Notes: generated from the sequence alone by a model not told the origin. 64,000 nt of DNA from Rhabditophanes sp. KR3021 (GCA_963281155.1 CAUJLY010000004.1:2666001-2730000); one strand, 5' to 3'; numbered from the stretch's first letter, positions 37,004 through 54,653 are shown. Numbers and translations are program-made.

Positions 37004-39385
37004 TTTGAATTAACTGAATGAGTCAGCAGAATGCTTTCATACCATTTATCATAAGGTACCAAAGGTACATGATACCAATGAGCTAAAAATAGATGAAAGT
37101 GCTTGTTTCCTTAGCTTGTTCTATCCAAAACAACAGTTAAGAATTGACAATGTACACAATACTACAAGGTTTGGTGAATAGTAACAGCCACCTTTTAGTC
37201 ACTTAAGCTCTATATTTAGCTCATTTTGAATGAAAAATATCCAGGCATAATAAATATCAATTGATGCGTAAATAAATTATCTAAAATAAAAATATCCAAG
37301 GGCATAATTTCCTTAATCAAAATACATAACTCAATTACCAAACTAAGACATGATATGTTGGAAATATGATATCTAATTATATCTATCACAAGATCCTTAT
37401 TACAAGGAACCAAATTGGATGGGAATCCCCCTTCGGTTGAATTTGTCTATTATTAAGATATAATTATTCCTCATTAACTGCAGCTTTTATTTTTTACCAC
37501 TTTCGCTAAATATCCTTCTTTTATTTTTACTCAAAAAAAGTAAATATATTTTCAACTAAACAAATGGATTTAATATATTTATAACTTGAATAAAGAGGTT
37601 TCATTTTTCAAAAAGTTTTTACTTTAGTCAAAGAAAAAATATTTGCTATTAAATGGGGATTGCACAAGAAAGCGGGAAAGACCAGGTCTGATCATAAATT
37701 ATAAGAGCTTAAGAATATCAAAGGCATTACATAGAAAAGTCATAAATTAGCCCGTTTTCAAAATATCAAAGCATCAAAACGTCAAAGAATCACAAAATCA
37801 AACAGCGCTTATAAACATTTAAAAGACAAAAAAGTAACATTTGCCGATCATTGAACAATGAAAGGTTATCCCTCATTCGCAATTACTATAATTATGAGGA
37901 ATAGAGGTAATAGATGCCAGACATTGTAAAGTTGTCTCAATATAACACAATATTTTATTTATTGTTTTTAATAATCTATGGTTTCATTTACGACTCCTTT
38001 ACATATTTAAAACCCTTTCCATTCTTGCCAAATGAGAAAGTTTATATTTTACTTACACTATTCAGTCTGGATATGACGGAATCCTTAGATTAAAGGACTA
38101 TATTTATAAATATGAACTTTATAAACACGAACTTTATGAATGCAAACTTCCCACAACATTTTTACAACATGCTGTCCTTATTCAGCTTTTAATTTTATAT
38201 TTTAAATTTATATTTATAATTAATATTTCATTAACCTAAACAAATAAGCTATATAGAGTTTAATACAAATGTTATTTTTTGCCAATGTATTATTTAATTT
38301 GAGGCATCCATCTAAATTAGAGAGAATTCAACCACACGTTTAATTAATTCTTAATATATCTTCAAGTGCATTTAACAAAATGTAATGCTTCTTGCCCCAT
38401 ACAACTTCTTTATATAATTTGTACACAATTTCTATATACAACTTCTTTATACAATATCTCACCCAACTTAGAACTTCTTCGTCCAATTTCTTCATTCCAT
38501 CTAAATTGCAACTTATTATGCATCAATTTTATCCAGCTCCTTTTGCAATATTCAGCTTAATTATGGCAATATCATTTCACATTAGTAGGGACTTCCCTTT
38601 GATATCGTCAGTTCTCACATCAAATACTCGCTACACCTTTTGGCTCCCATGATTAGTTCACAATTGTATATACATACTAATTGGAGGGAATATTATTGAG
38701 ATGTAAATGCGATATTTTCTGCCATTAATCACAAAGCTGTTCATATACGTGTCCCATTGGTATATCAAAACCCAATATTTTAATAACACATTAAGCCATT
38801 ATACTACATTTAAATTAGAAACAACTATCATAAATAATAATTCTTAAATAAGTGCCTTCTCATGTTAAAGCATTAGATTTATTAGTATCATTTTCATTTA
38901 TAGTGTATCCCTACCAGCTATACAAATATTAATTCTACTATTTTTTATACTCCTTGATGCAATCTTTTCATACCGCTTCTATATTAAATCCTTTCACACT
39001 GAATAATGCAAATAAATGCTAAAATCATATGCTGCCAATTAAGACAACACCAACATAAATATACATAATATACGTAAAATGCTCAAAATTTCTAATTTAT
39101 TATTTAGTTACTTGGCTTAAAATGTATTTTCCGGGATAGTAAGAAAGTTGTTAAGTAATTCCAACCTTTAATCAGATAAATAATATAATTACCATAGTGT
39201 TATTTAATAAGTATATAAATAAATTTATTCACTTCCCATTCCAATAAAATTTAATTTGATTAATTTTATTGTTATTTTTTGTTTGCCTCCGTTTAATGGC
39301 AATAATACACTTTCACAAACTTTTATCTATATCTTTCTCTAGAAAATATTTAATATTTTCATTTTTCAGTAATAATTGACAAAAG
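37004..39385. other. 2.4-kb gene-poor region
   Basis: Very AT-rich. A near-exact 16-nt repeat ATACAACTTCTTTATA occurs at about 38399 and 38438. No gene, RNA or mobile element recognised. Confidence 0.45.
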
Positions 39386-39722
39386 ATGCCTATGCAAGAA
39401 TTCAACTATCTTGACTACATGGCCCCAGTCGTTGTAGCACTCATTTTCGCATTAATTCTTTTTGTCCTCTGCTTTTTTATAATAAATTGGTATTGCATTA
39501 CTAAGAAAGACGACTTGACTGTCTTTGAAACTGTAAGTTGCATAATTTGTAGTATAATTATTAATAATACCACCACTCATTTAGTTTGGTCGCAGATGGA
39601 ATATCAAATTGGGAGTTCATACAAATGAGCAAATAAATAGGGGAGGATATGCATCTTCCTTGGGAATTCCATGCAACGAAACCAGTGAATCCAAAGGCCT
39701 CATTATTACTCAAGGAAACTAA
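39386..39722 (+). CDS. 94-aa single-pass membrane protein
   Basis: Exons 39386-39532 and 39585-39722 (52-nt intron, phase 0). Short Glu/Asp/Tyr N-terminus (MPMQEFNYLDYMAP), one long hydrophobic span (VVVALIFALILFVLCFFII), then a polar tail starting WYCITKKDDLTVFET and ending SESKGLIITQGN. No signal peptide cleavage is obvious, so the N-terminus is probably outside or lumenal (type III). An acceptor-like TTTTTCAG lies 16 nt before ATG. Family not recognised; the good splice sites and frame argue that it is real. Confidence 0.6.
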
Positions 39723-40065
39723 TTTATACATCAATTACTCTTGGTCCATATTTTTTCCAACTTTTATATTATGACCATTCTTCTTCTCTTTTAGCAATAC
39801 TGGTCACAGTCATTTGCTTAAAGAAATGAGTGTAAATTATCTTTCAATAAAATATCTAAAGCTTTACTAAATATAATATAATACTTTAATCTGATCTTTT
39901 AAATAAAGCCCAAATTATTATACATAACTCAATTTGATTGATTGCATAGCGGTTTATATTTTTTGTTTACATTTCAAATTTTACCAAATCATTTTTTCAA
40001 ACTTCAAAGTAAAGGTAAATGGAGAGGAAGTAAGATGATTTTCATTATTTGACCATTCAAAAGCC
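39723..40065. other. short intergenic gap
   Basis: 3' region of the small membrane protein (polyA-like AATAAA near 39847) and promoter of the next gene. Nothing else seen. Confidence 0.5.
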
Positions 40066-41717
40066 ATGATTCATAATTTAATGTTGACTCCTAATTTAGT
40101 ATGTATTTCTTTGCTAATTAATGTATGTTTTGTTAAAATCACCACAACGAACATTATCAAACAAACAACAGAAATATTGTGCCCTTTTAATAAAAGTCCT
40201 ATCAAAACGCCAACAGCTCCTTTTTTCCCTGGCCAAGACATTCATTACCAAGCCATCTCATGCATTCACATAGAAAACTGCCCTTTAAATGCATTTTGTT
40301 ATAAAAATGGCTTTCAAAAAGAAGGAATTTGTTGTAAAAGTAAACGTAAGTACATTCTCATTAATCATCTCCTTTCCAAAGTAGATATATTGTATGTCTT
40401 TAGAGAACATTTTGAATTTACCAGTTTCACCTGGCTATGGGAGCTGCGATGGAAGAGATGATAATATTAACATTCAAATGCAATTTATGTTCTATTTTGA
40501 CAACCTCTCCCTTCAATGCAAGTCGTTTGTTATTGCTGGTTGCCAAGGTTTGAATGATAATAAATTTAGAACAAAAAAAGAATGTGATATGTTTAGTCAG
40601 GCTTCGGCTTGTGAGGAAGGTGAAATTCCGTTGTATACGGATTATTTTGGTAGTTTGCAATTCTGTCAGAGTACATGCCCTTATAATTACAATTGCCGTT
40701 TTGATAATATTTTCAGAAGATATATTTGTTGCGGGTATTCCAATGAGAGGCAGGAATGTCCTAAACACCAACTTCCTTATATGTCTTTGGAAACAGGATC
40801 TGCTTTACCTTGCAACATTAGTAATTCTTTTGACAGTTGCCCTCAAAATTTTGTATGTACCCAAAAAATGAATATGTTTAGTTCGTCGTCGTTTTGTTGC
40901 TCACCAGGCCCTGCCAAATCAAAAATATGTCCAATAGGGCGAGTTAGTGCATTGGCTCATAAAGATGATTCATCGACATCTGTTATAAAATGTAGCATAT
41001 TGAATCACGACTATCAATGCCCATCCCGTGAATTTGAGTGCGTCATGGATATTCAAACAACTCGATTTGGTTTTTGTTGCTCTACGCAAGTTAACGAGCA
41101 AGGAATTTGCAATGGATTATATTTAAAGAATGCACTGACCAAAAAAGGTGAAGTATGTGAGAAGGGTAATAATGATTTGTGTCCACAAAATTACTCATGT
41201 TCAAATGTCAAGGATCCTCAGTCAAAGTATGGGTTGTGTTGTGCAACTAACACGACAAAAGTCATCGCCGAAACTAACGACAACATACCCAACCAAGAAA
41301 TTGAGAACAACCAAGCAAATCACCAAATTAAAAACAGCCAAACTAAGAACACTCACAACGAAATTACCAAAAGTAACAAGGAAATTAAGAAGAGTGACAA
41401 AGAAATTAAGACAGTTAACACAACAAGCGCCATTAAAAGTACGAAGAAATTGGGACCCTTAATTGTGTCGAAGAAATGGATTAAAAGCAAAGGTCAGTAT
41501 AACATTTTTGACACCACTAAACAGACAATTAACATAATCTTAATTATCTTCAGATCCTCTTTGCCCATATGTCAGTCTAAGCAAACCATGCAAACCCTCA
41601 ACTGCGGCCTCTATTGACGATTGTTCCCTTTCAAAATCAAAAATTGCAGTGGGGGCCTTCTGTCAATTCAACATACAATATCAAACATTTTCATGCTGTG
41701 CTTTTGCCAAACCTTGA
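40066..41717 (+). CDS. Secreted Cys-rich protein: Kunitz-like plus lustrin-type repeats
   Basis: Exons 40066-40345, 40404-41492 and 41554-41717, 510 aa. Signal peptide (MIHNLMLTPNLVCISLLINV), a Cys-rich unit ending EGICCKS, then a Kunitz-like domain (GYGSCDGRDD, MQFMFYFDNLSLQCKSF, VIAGCQG, KKECDMF) that lacks the first half-cystine and has odd spacing at the end. Four further units follow of the type C-P...C...CPxxYxC...CC, as in nematode lustrin-type Cys-rich repeats. Then comes an Asn/Lys/Thr-rich low-complexity stretch and a last unit ending FSCCAFAKP. Likely extracellular; the broken Kunitz domain may not inhibit proteases. Confidence 0.75.
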
Positions 41718-44700
41718 TTGAGTGTGAGTGTAATAAGTGAATGAACGACTCAAATAATTGAATAAGTAAGAGGGTAATATCAAATTCGCTTTCAAATAAA
41801 TAAACTATTTAACTGCCATCTGCCAGTGTATGCATATGCATATACAGATCTTGTTATATTATATCCAAATTTATTTATAATAGATATATTTATGTTGTCT
41901 CATACACTCTTTTTGGCACTATTGCCATATGATACTTCTTATAAATACTTGATTAAATCTCTTAAATAAAAATGTTAGTGATGCAATTGTATAACCAAAA
42001 GTATACACTTCAACTACACTTTAAAAAATATCTGTCTCAGGCATATCGCATTCCCTTTGATGAGGACGACACAACGAAAAGTTTCACCGATAATCAGTAG
42101 TGTGGATCTTTTATCTCAAACTTAACTGAGCTGCTAATTACATGCTGAGACTAAAGAAGGACATATCCCATTACATTTATACAGTAACACTTTCTTTCGT
42201 TTATTTTAAAAATCTATTTTCCTGATCTGACCTTTCCAGTAAGTTCCTACTTCATTTTGTACTGAATTTAGACGAAATTTACAGTAAGGAATTCACATGT
42301 TTGAATATTCTATTTACATGCCATTCATTGTTTGTTTAAACCCACACTTCTTATTTGTATTCTTTGTATAGTCAACCTTTCAGACATGCCACTTAATTAA
42401 ACCTAAATTCAATGTAACGTCGATTTAAAGGTGCAGTTTCAGCAAAAATAATAAATATGTATATACAACATTATATAATTGTGTGTATTGAATGCATTTG
42501 TGTCTATTTCCATGTACGATCGATGGTACAATCACCAAGATTATTTCCGGCAGTCATTATTGTGGAATGTCACAAATTTATATTTCATCACGTCACCATA
42601 TCATTTTCTCCACTTTGTTCTCTCCATATTTTATTACTCTTATTATTGAAAAGACATTTAAGATACATATTTGATTTAATGTCCTTATCGCGTGTACACC
42701 GTCATTATTGCTTCTTATCGTTGTGGTTGTCTTTCTTGTACCTCCATCACCTTTTAGCTGTTTGTCATTGATGAAGGCATTGGCTAAGCCGACTTAAGGT
42801 TAAACAAGTCAACAATAGACAACCAATTCCTCAGCAAATATAAAGTGTGCATCAACTCTTTTCTAATACAGATCATCATTTACTCAACCTAGCTATATAT
42901 TTCCTCGTCGTTGATGTTGTCCTCTTAATTGTGCATTCTTATAACTTCTTACACTTCTGCAACCTATCCTTTTGTACTCTTATCTTTTACTCCCATTTTT
43001 TGTAGTCCCAAACATTGTGTACTCTTTGTTTGCTTATGAACTCTTATTCATCTACTAATAGCAAGGGGTAAATGCTTTAACTACACTTTTGTACTCCCGC
43101 TAGAAGCTCCCTTTGCGTAAAAGATACTTATGATAAGTAATAAAAGTAATAATTAAGGCCTAGTGTTTTGAGAAGCAAAACCATCAATCAAATACTAAGT
43201 TGAATAGTATGTGTGATGTGGAAGTTTACAAAAATGAAAATTGGCGGCAATGATTTTAAATTGAAATTGAGTTGGAAATATTTGTTCTTAAGATGCATCT
43301 GCCTCTCGCAGGCCTAGCGATACACAAAGTAGCACAACAATACTAAATAAACAATTCAGTTCTAGGAATAGCAAATGAATCAGTCAAAGCTTCAATTCTT
43401 AGAAAAGACAGTTTACTTAGACTCAAAATATTTTTACACAATTACATAAATATATTTTGTTAGAACTGGTACCATTCCTATGTCTAAAAGATCCTTTTAT
43501 TTCGTTTTTTGTCATTCACCATGATCTTGTATCGTTTATTATTTGTTGGTCTTTTATATTGGCAATTGTAATGCTGCAATGTCAACTGTAATGTCAAAAT
43601 GTGTTGGTAAAGTGACCAACTATTTTTGGTACATGTGCATGCTGGTTGGTTTATCGAAAAGTAGAGGAACTTCTAGAAGGTTCATATGTGGTGGCGTGCG
43701 TGTCTTGTACTTTTTTACTCACCCATTTTCGCTGGTCGCCATCGCTACTTTACCCAAAAAATGTCTTGAATATGTTTAGTTTTGGTTAGAGTTGTTGTAG
43801 TACGTGGTTGTGGTGTAATTGTCATATAATGTGTATTAATGTGCGATGTACAAGTAATCGTACATAATTGTAAGTAATTTTAATGCCGGACAGGAAGTTG
43901 GGCTTTTTCTCAAGTAGTTACAAGAAATAGTCCGCGCAGTTCACATCTTCGTGCCAAGAAAAATTTGGAATGAGTAACCAAAAAAGAAGAGAGTATCATA
44001 CAAGTACCATCAGGCTGCCTTTCATTCCACTCGTCCGTCAGTACTCTATTCTTACCAAATCGCCCGCTCTCATCCCTTCATTTTTTGCACCAATTTTTGT
44101 CTGACTATGAGGAGAACAACATAATCACCATTTCAACCATTTTAGGGCAAACCCCCACACAGTCTCAAAATATGTCTTTTTATTGATACCTACACATTTA
44201 CTTGCCTCACCAGCATGTATTGTATGCATTATTGTATCATCATCACGCAATACCAAACCACTTTTCCTCAAAAAATGGTTATTCCTACAATCTTTTTGTC
44301 TCTTTTAACCTCCCTCAACAATGGCCCAGCTCATTTTTTGGTTGGGCATTTTGTCATTTGATATTTATTGATAGGACATACAAAACTGACATATTACACA
44401 CATCATATCCCACGTCCAACATATTTTTGATGACTATGCCTTTTTTATCGAATGATGATTTGTCCATGATTTGTATGGTTCACTGTGGGTTATTATATCT
44501 ATATTTAGTTATGAGTAGGGTTATGTGTGAAACTGTGATTCATTAGTTGTTTTGACAAATGATTCATCATTACTTTTACTTCACCAAACACTGTACAGTC
44601 ATGTCACATTGAACGAAGTAGTATATGAATGGATTATTAACATTGCATAATCAGTATTTAAAATGTGTTTCTGCTGAATGTTCTTACCATCATTAGGTAC

Positions 44701-44981
44701 CACCACCACATAATTAGTTTATTTTGTTATCTTGTCGCCTAAATTGGACGCTCCTATACGATCATAGGCGTGTATTATTAGTATTAGCATTATGTAGTGG
44801 TTCTATTGTAGAGGTTGGCGGTCGCGTTGCTTTTTTGCCCATAGATACGAGAGCCAATTCGTAGAATAGCTTTACAATTGTCAAATATATAAGCAGCTTC
44901 ATTGTTATCTATTACGCTTCGTTTATTTTCCAATGCTCCTCTATTTACTGATTTTTAATTTTTTCTATTTTAGTTTTAGCT
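41718..44981. other. 3.3-kb region upstream of actin copy 2
   Basis: No gene supported; open frames at 42457, 43543 and 44202 lack coding features. TATATAAG at 44886-44893 and TTTTAG acceptor-like sites ending at 44973 and 44979 mark the presumed actin promoter and trans-splice site. Confidence 0.5.
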
Positions 44982-46186
<1,205 letters not shown>

Positions 46187-46818
46187 CGATCTATACACAT
46201 TTATTACCCTTTATTTTTGTTCTTATATAATAATATGTTAAATGACAATGATATATTTTGGGCGAATGAGGATAATTTTATAACTTTTATATAAACTGTT
46301 TTGATTTGGCCATTTTTGTCAGTAGTATAGATTAAGCCAATTCTATTGATCACTTATATTCAATAAAAGACAATAATCTATTTATACAATCACCTTCTTT
46401 TGACCTCAAATAACCAAGTATCCTTGACCTGTTCATTTCATTTTTTAATACAAGTAGGATTAAATCATTTTTACAAATACATAAATTACAACTTCACACT
46501 TTTGTATACAAATCAGTTATACATAAATATACATACTTTAACGTTCAAAAATATTCCTACCTTATGCATGTATTTGAAAGTGGAAAATAACATTCATATA
46601 CTATTACGCTGCAAAATAAAATCCACATACATATTGTGATGGCGAAAATAATATTACACTTAATCATCTATAATTTGACCATCTTATCACAAAGTCTCAG
46701 ATAAGACGACCATAAGTAACAAAGATTATCATCTCCATTACTTATATTGTATTACATCAATTCAAAATCAAGTTTAATTAACATAAATGCAAGAAAGTTA
46801 TATTAAAAAAGCAAAAGA
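46187..46818. other. convergent gap actin 2 / STAG
   Basis: 3' regions of both genes; AT-rich, nothing else seen. Confidence 0.5.
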
Positions 46819-49800
46819 TTAACATAGAGATTGTTTGTACAATAAATAGGGTTGATAGAGAGGGTTCTCAGTAATTTCAGATTCATCTTTTCCGCAATGA
46901 TTGATAAGGTAATTGTAACTATAAAAAGGAAAACCATATCAGGAAACGTAATAAAAATGCTATAAACTTACATTACGCTCTTATCTTGTGGTAAAAGCCG
47001 GGGAGAAAACTCAAGAAGTACTTCCAAAAATAAAATGTTATCATTGTCATTTAGGGAGTAGAGAATTCCATCTCGATGGATCGTTGCAATTGCATTTCTG
47101 TTTTTGATTTGATCTAATCCAAACGATTGATTGAACTTCTTGGCCAATTCTTTCAGTTCCCCAAATTTCTTTGATGTAACAGGATCAATTTTATCCCCGG
47201 ATTCGGCCTTTACTTTCTCAAAAGCCGTGATGATAGCCTTCTTGATAGCCTTGGCATATTGGGCAATATTGGTTTCCCTGCACTTTTGAACGACATGTTT
47301 CATAATATCTCCAAACTCCTTTTGATACTGAAGGTAGTATTGGAGAATGTGGTGAGAATAAGTGATTGGCAAACATCCGTAAACAATCAACTTGCAAAAA
47401 CAAGTCAACACAGCACGTTTTCTGTGGACGTAGCAAAATGAGTCTTCTTGGCTGATGTTTCTAGGAACTCCTTCGCCACCGAAACAAGTTGTCATCACGT
47501 AATTGACGAGAGTTGTTGCAAGAGTAGTGTCGATGTCAAACGTGATTTTGACTTTTGCTCCGGAAGCCTTGATAACATTACTATTGTCGATGAGAATCAA
47601 AATGTCAACTACACCAAAGTATATATCATCCACTTTTGGGTCAGACTTAGCCAAGATACCATTTGAAATAGCAAACAACTCAACAACTTGAGTATCTAAG
47701 TTCTTGACATCTTTCAAATTTTCATTATCATCTCTGCCTTCTCCGGCTGCAATTACAGTTCTTAATTGCTTGACAATGTACTGAGATAAGCAGTTGAATG
47801 CAGGGATGGTAATATCAAGAGCATGTTGTTTGTTTTGCATTCTGAAGATTGGTGCGACAATCTCCCAAATCTCCCATTTACACATCACATCTCTAGTTAA
47901 GAAGGCATAAACTTTAGTCAAAGCCGCTATTAAGCTGCATCTTTCATCATCATCCAACATGTCTTCATTGACGTATCTGGCAACATCTTGCTTTAATTGA
48001 ACTGTAAGTCGGTGAGTGATTGTTTGATGGAACACTTGAATCTTAGATGTTACTGAGGCATCAGATTGGAATTGATGGAGAGTGTGAACAATATTGGACA
48101 AAACTTCCACATTGATGCTTTGTTCGACGATTGTTCCAAATACTTCGATGATTTCATCCAGATGGTTGTCCCACCTTTTAGCCATAAACAAATCTACTTG
48201 AATAAACGTGGCAACACAAGACAACTCAACTAAGCATTCCTCATTTGTGATGAGCTTTTGCAAGAGCTTGGCTAAAGCAGGAATGATGGCTTCTGACACC
48301 TTAGCCCTTTCGTCGTTCTGAACTTTGGCATCTTTTCCTGACTGGGCAGTATTATGCTTCTTGACGTGGAGACCTCTCCCTGCTGGATATTCTCCCGTGC
48401 AAGCTTGCTTGACAGCAGCAGCAAACACTTGGCACAAATAAACGTCATACTCTTCATGATCATCAGACAACAAAATGTCAACCATCGCTTGATAATCTTT
48501 GATCATTGGATGGTGATCAATTAGAGAGTCAACGAGATAAGATGCGTGGTTATGGATATTCGCTTCTTTCAAAAACATCAACAGACTAGGCAACAACTCT
48601 TCATTTCCTCCTTCTGAATTGGAGGCCGGTGTAAACAATTTGAAAGTCAAGAACTCTCCTGCGGCAGCAGCGAGTCCTCGATTGGAAGTGAAAACGTACT
48701 CATAAATCGGTTCAGAAAGCTCGGAAGTCATGACGTCTGGAAACATAATGGCAACAGACTTTAACAATTGGCAAGCCTTAATCCCGATATCGATATTGAC
48801 ATCTGAAACCATCGAGCAGATTCTTTCAAGAAAACGAAGTAGTAAACAATTCCAATTTAGAAGCATTCACAGCTTTCTCATAAAGAGGGGCAAGTGCATT
48901 CAAACAGGCCAATCTGACTTCGAAGGTAGTATCGTAAATGCTCCATGAGATGTATTTTAAGTAGGAGTCAGTAAGGAAATGTTCAGGATAAACTAACATC
49001 CACAATCCTAAAATGTGAAAAATTAAATAAAATGAATTAATTAAATGCATTTAGAGTACCTAAGTGTGAGATACAGACACATCTAATGTCTGAGACATAA
49101 TCTCTGTACCGATGAACGAAAATAGACCGGAAGAGATATGACATCATGTCAGTTAAGTCTGAGATCCTTGAATTGAAATCATTGGAGACAGTTGTCAAGG
49201 CAGCAAGTCTTTCCGTGTCGCGTTCTTTAGTCGTACGATTAGAAGCCGTTTCGATTTGTTTGGCATTCTTTTCTTTCAGCACAATCAAAGAAACAACTAT
49301 GTCAACAAAGGAAGAGCATAATTTCATGGAAGCGTACGTCGAGGTGTGGCGGAAGGCTCTAACTTCCGAATCTGCCATTGCTGTAAGTAATTGACAAATA
49401 CTATCCATCAATGTTTGATCGTAAAGGATGTTCGACTTGCATTTGCTTGCAAATACCTAAATGCGCCAAAGATAATTTATGAAGTGTCTTTTATAACTTA
49501 CAACAAGAAAGTCCCCAAAATTTTGCTTGAACTTCTTGTACTGTACCGATGTCGAAATCAAAGGATAGTCTGTTGTTTCATCATTAAAACAGTCCGTCAA
49601 CAGAACCAAAATGTTCTTAAAATTGCCTTGTTTGATCAAATTGAGGGCAAGGACTCCTCTGCAGCCGGAGGAAGATATCAAAAATTGGCATATTTCTTGC
49701 AAGGCGCCTTCTGGATTTGAGTTATAATTAGTAATCCACTCGTCCGCCACTGTGGCTACACTTTTGCCATTCTTGATCTTGCCAAATAAAGTCTTGAGAC

Positions 49801-49990
49801 TATTTTCGTCTTCTTGGTGCGTTGGTATAACGCTAGCTTTCCGTGTAGCTGAGTTGTTCTCCTTGCGTAATTTGGTGCTTCTAGAAGCAGTTCCTTCTCT
49901 TAGTTCCTCGCCATCAATAACACGCCGTTTTCGGCTCCTTGTTGCCGGAATAGCTGGAGTAGCAAAGGTGACGTCTGGAGTAGCACTCAT
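46819..49990 (-). CDS. STAG: Cohesin subunit SCC3/STAG (one-base frameshift)
   Basis: Exons 49990-49502, 49456-49060, 49007-46972 and 46918-46819, about 1006 aa once one extra base is discounted. The N-terminus is basic and disordered; HEAT-like helices follow with STAG blocks SEVRAFRHTSTYASMKL, DSYLKYISWSIYDTTFEVRL, LAAAAGEFLTFKLF and LLEFSPRLLPQDKSV. At 48837-48838 there is one extra A (plus strand): KLELFTT is in one frame and RFLERICSM in the next, although the STAG family runs straight through. All other phases agree if that base is removed. Known role: STAG binds the RAD21 kleisin and helps load and hold cohesin. It diverges from DDX39B with 390 bp between start codons. Confidence 0.88.
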
Positions 49991-50380
49991 ACCTATTTTA
50001 ACAAGAAGTTTAGTAAAATGTCTTAAAAAAGGGTAAGCTACTAGTGTGCGCAAATAAAATGGCGCCTTATAATAAAGGGGTGGCGTACAGTTGATTCGTC
50101 CTACACGGAAACTTGGTTTTTTTAGATCGACGTTGTTCCACTCATTATCGCATTTGAATTTCCAAATAGGACTAGCGCATTTAGCTGCCTTGGTAGACAG
50201 ATATGCCACATCGACCGGTGTGTAAGCTGTTTGGACTCAGTCTTTTTATACGACCTTTACTTTAGCATTTAATCATTAGTTTGCTTTTACTCGCCATCGA
50301 CGTTACTTGTTTTTAAGCGTCCTTCTTTATCAAATCATATTTAAATTTTATTGCTTTTTAGAATAACGTTAACTTTCAAC
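49991..50380. promoter_or_regulatory. Divergent STAG / DDX39B promoter region
   Basis: 390 bp between the two start codons must hold both promoters. No TATA box is clear. Acceptor-like sites precede both ATGs. Confidence 0.5.
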
Positions 50381-52430
<2,050 letters not shown>

Positions 52431-54653
52431 TTTGAACCGTTGACCAGAAGATCGTCATTCCTTGAATATCGTTAATTATTTTTTATATTTTTGAGCTAAA
52501 TCAAACAATTTTTGAATGTACAATTGTGTTATTTCTCTAGAGTTTCACATAATGCATTTTTGGCTTTTTCTTCGTTTTACTTTCAAAAGATAAATTAATT
52601 ATCACTTAAATTCTTCATTAATATCTAAAGGCAAATTTAAAATAACTTTCTTACACAATAATACACTAGCACGACAAGAGGAGTTAAGAGATAATGCAAG
52701 GATACAAATATGATTAAAAACAATGACTATACTTATAATTGAAGAAAACAATGCAACAATAGATTAAATATGTAATTTAACCAAATAATGCTAAATTTAA
52801 ATAATATAATTTAAGCTAGAATCTCTTCCTTCCAATTAAAGTGATTGAAAGTTAGATTTTTCTTTAAATTGTTTCGCTGTGCTATTTAAAGTTAAATTAA
52901 AATGCATTGTTGAATTTCTTTTTTATGGTTGAACTGATATTAATTATGACCTGCAATGACTTATTTTAAAAGTTAATTATTGTAAGGCGTTGTTTGCATA
53001 TTTAGGCTTTGACATCAGTAACTTCCAAGATGGTTTGATTCAAAGCTACAATTGAAAGAACGTGTCGTTAGAGGAAATAATATTTTTGACTTTTTTAGAT
53101 TTTTGGGGTCAAAATTTGAGTAAACAGACTTTTTAAGCGAAAATGAAGATATTAGAAGATGGACAATCTTCTTTACAAAGTTATTTATCCTGCTCAGTGT
53201 GTTTTAAATGATCAGCGTTTTAAGTATCTTCGCTATTGTTTCAAAATTGTTGCACAATTCGAATTGACTAACTTGGGTTTTAAGGCAAATGGGCATAAGT
53301 TACTATGGATAAAGATAAACGTTGCTTCAACGTGAGAAGTATGTATTATAATATTTACTTGCAGACAAATAATTTCCTTAATTGTGATAAGTAGTTTTTG
53401 AATTCATTTGGCATGTAAATCACTTCGCTTATTTATATTTTTATGTAATGCTTTTATATTTGGTTTTGAAAGATTCTGCTCTTTAAATGCTATTTTAAAT
53501 GAATGCAATATTTTCAGTATTATTTCAAGTACTTATTTGTATTAAATCAAGGATTTATATTTAAGTACAACAATTGGTTCACTATTGTTGATGTGTGACA
53601 ATAAGTTCAACTCTTGATTTTTCAATTGAATGAATCTGGGTTGGCAGTCTGTCTTTATTATACATGCATAAAACAACTAATTTACAAAATACGATTCCTT
53701 TTCAGCTATGTATGCTTAGGTCTGCAATGCTTCTTAATTGGTCCCGTGATATTGAATTTGTTGTATCTAAATAATTGGTTCATTATAGGACCGGTGATAA
53801 AGTTGAGTCGAATTAAGTTTGAAGGGTAACCAATTTCATAACCTGATAGCTATTTTGAAAATGGGTAAACAATTGTAAAAAGGATTACCATTTAATACCC
53901 GCATATTATTAGTTAACAAAACAATTTGATAATGATTCATATAAAAATACTTAATATGTAATTTTGGTTAACAGTTTTACTTAATAGTTTTGCTTATCAA
54001 TTTGCTTAATAATTTTATTACCTAAAGTAGTAAACCCGAAGAATTTGGAAGTGGCAGCTAAGAATAAGCATATCTAAAGCACTAATAAAATTAAAATATC
54101 AAATTACACTACGCAGTTAATAAAACATTCTAAACATGGCACGGAGAGAGTTTAATAACGAAAACTCGTTTCAAGTTGAGGTAAAATAAAGCTTCGTCCT
54201 TTCAGACTAACCTATTTTCAAAAATGAGAGAATCGCTTTGCATCGCAGTTCGTTATATACAGTTGTTATATACAATTCGTATATAAGAATATATAAAAAC
54301 ATTATATGATTAAATGTTTAGATCTCACAATTACAAGTCACCTTGAACTTTTCTTTTTTTGTCTGCGCACTTCTGCTTACCCTTATGCGTTGAATCAAAA
54401 ACATACAATATTGTATGTTCAAATCAATTTTCATTAATCGACTACTGCCATGAAACCTGCCCCATCAAATGATCCATTCGATTTACCCTAATTCTCAATC
54501 ACCCTTCCTGTTTTTGTGTTTACTATTATATTCCTATTGATTTTTGCACCAAGACATACCCTAATTTTATCTCTATGCTCCTACCTGTATTTTTACCTTA
54601 TTGACACTATCACCCTTATCATACATCCTTTCATTTGCCTTAATTTATAGCCA
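52431..54653. other. 2.2-kb gene-poor region
   Basis: AT-rich. No gene, RNA or repeat family recognised; the open frame at 53614-53829 is unsupported. Confidence 0.45.

Noticed and set aside
53614..53829. Plus-strand hydrophobic open frame downstream of DDX39B
   Set aside because: AT-rich composition gives Ile/Leu/Phe codons by chance; no splice or start context.
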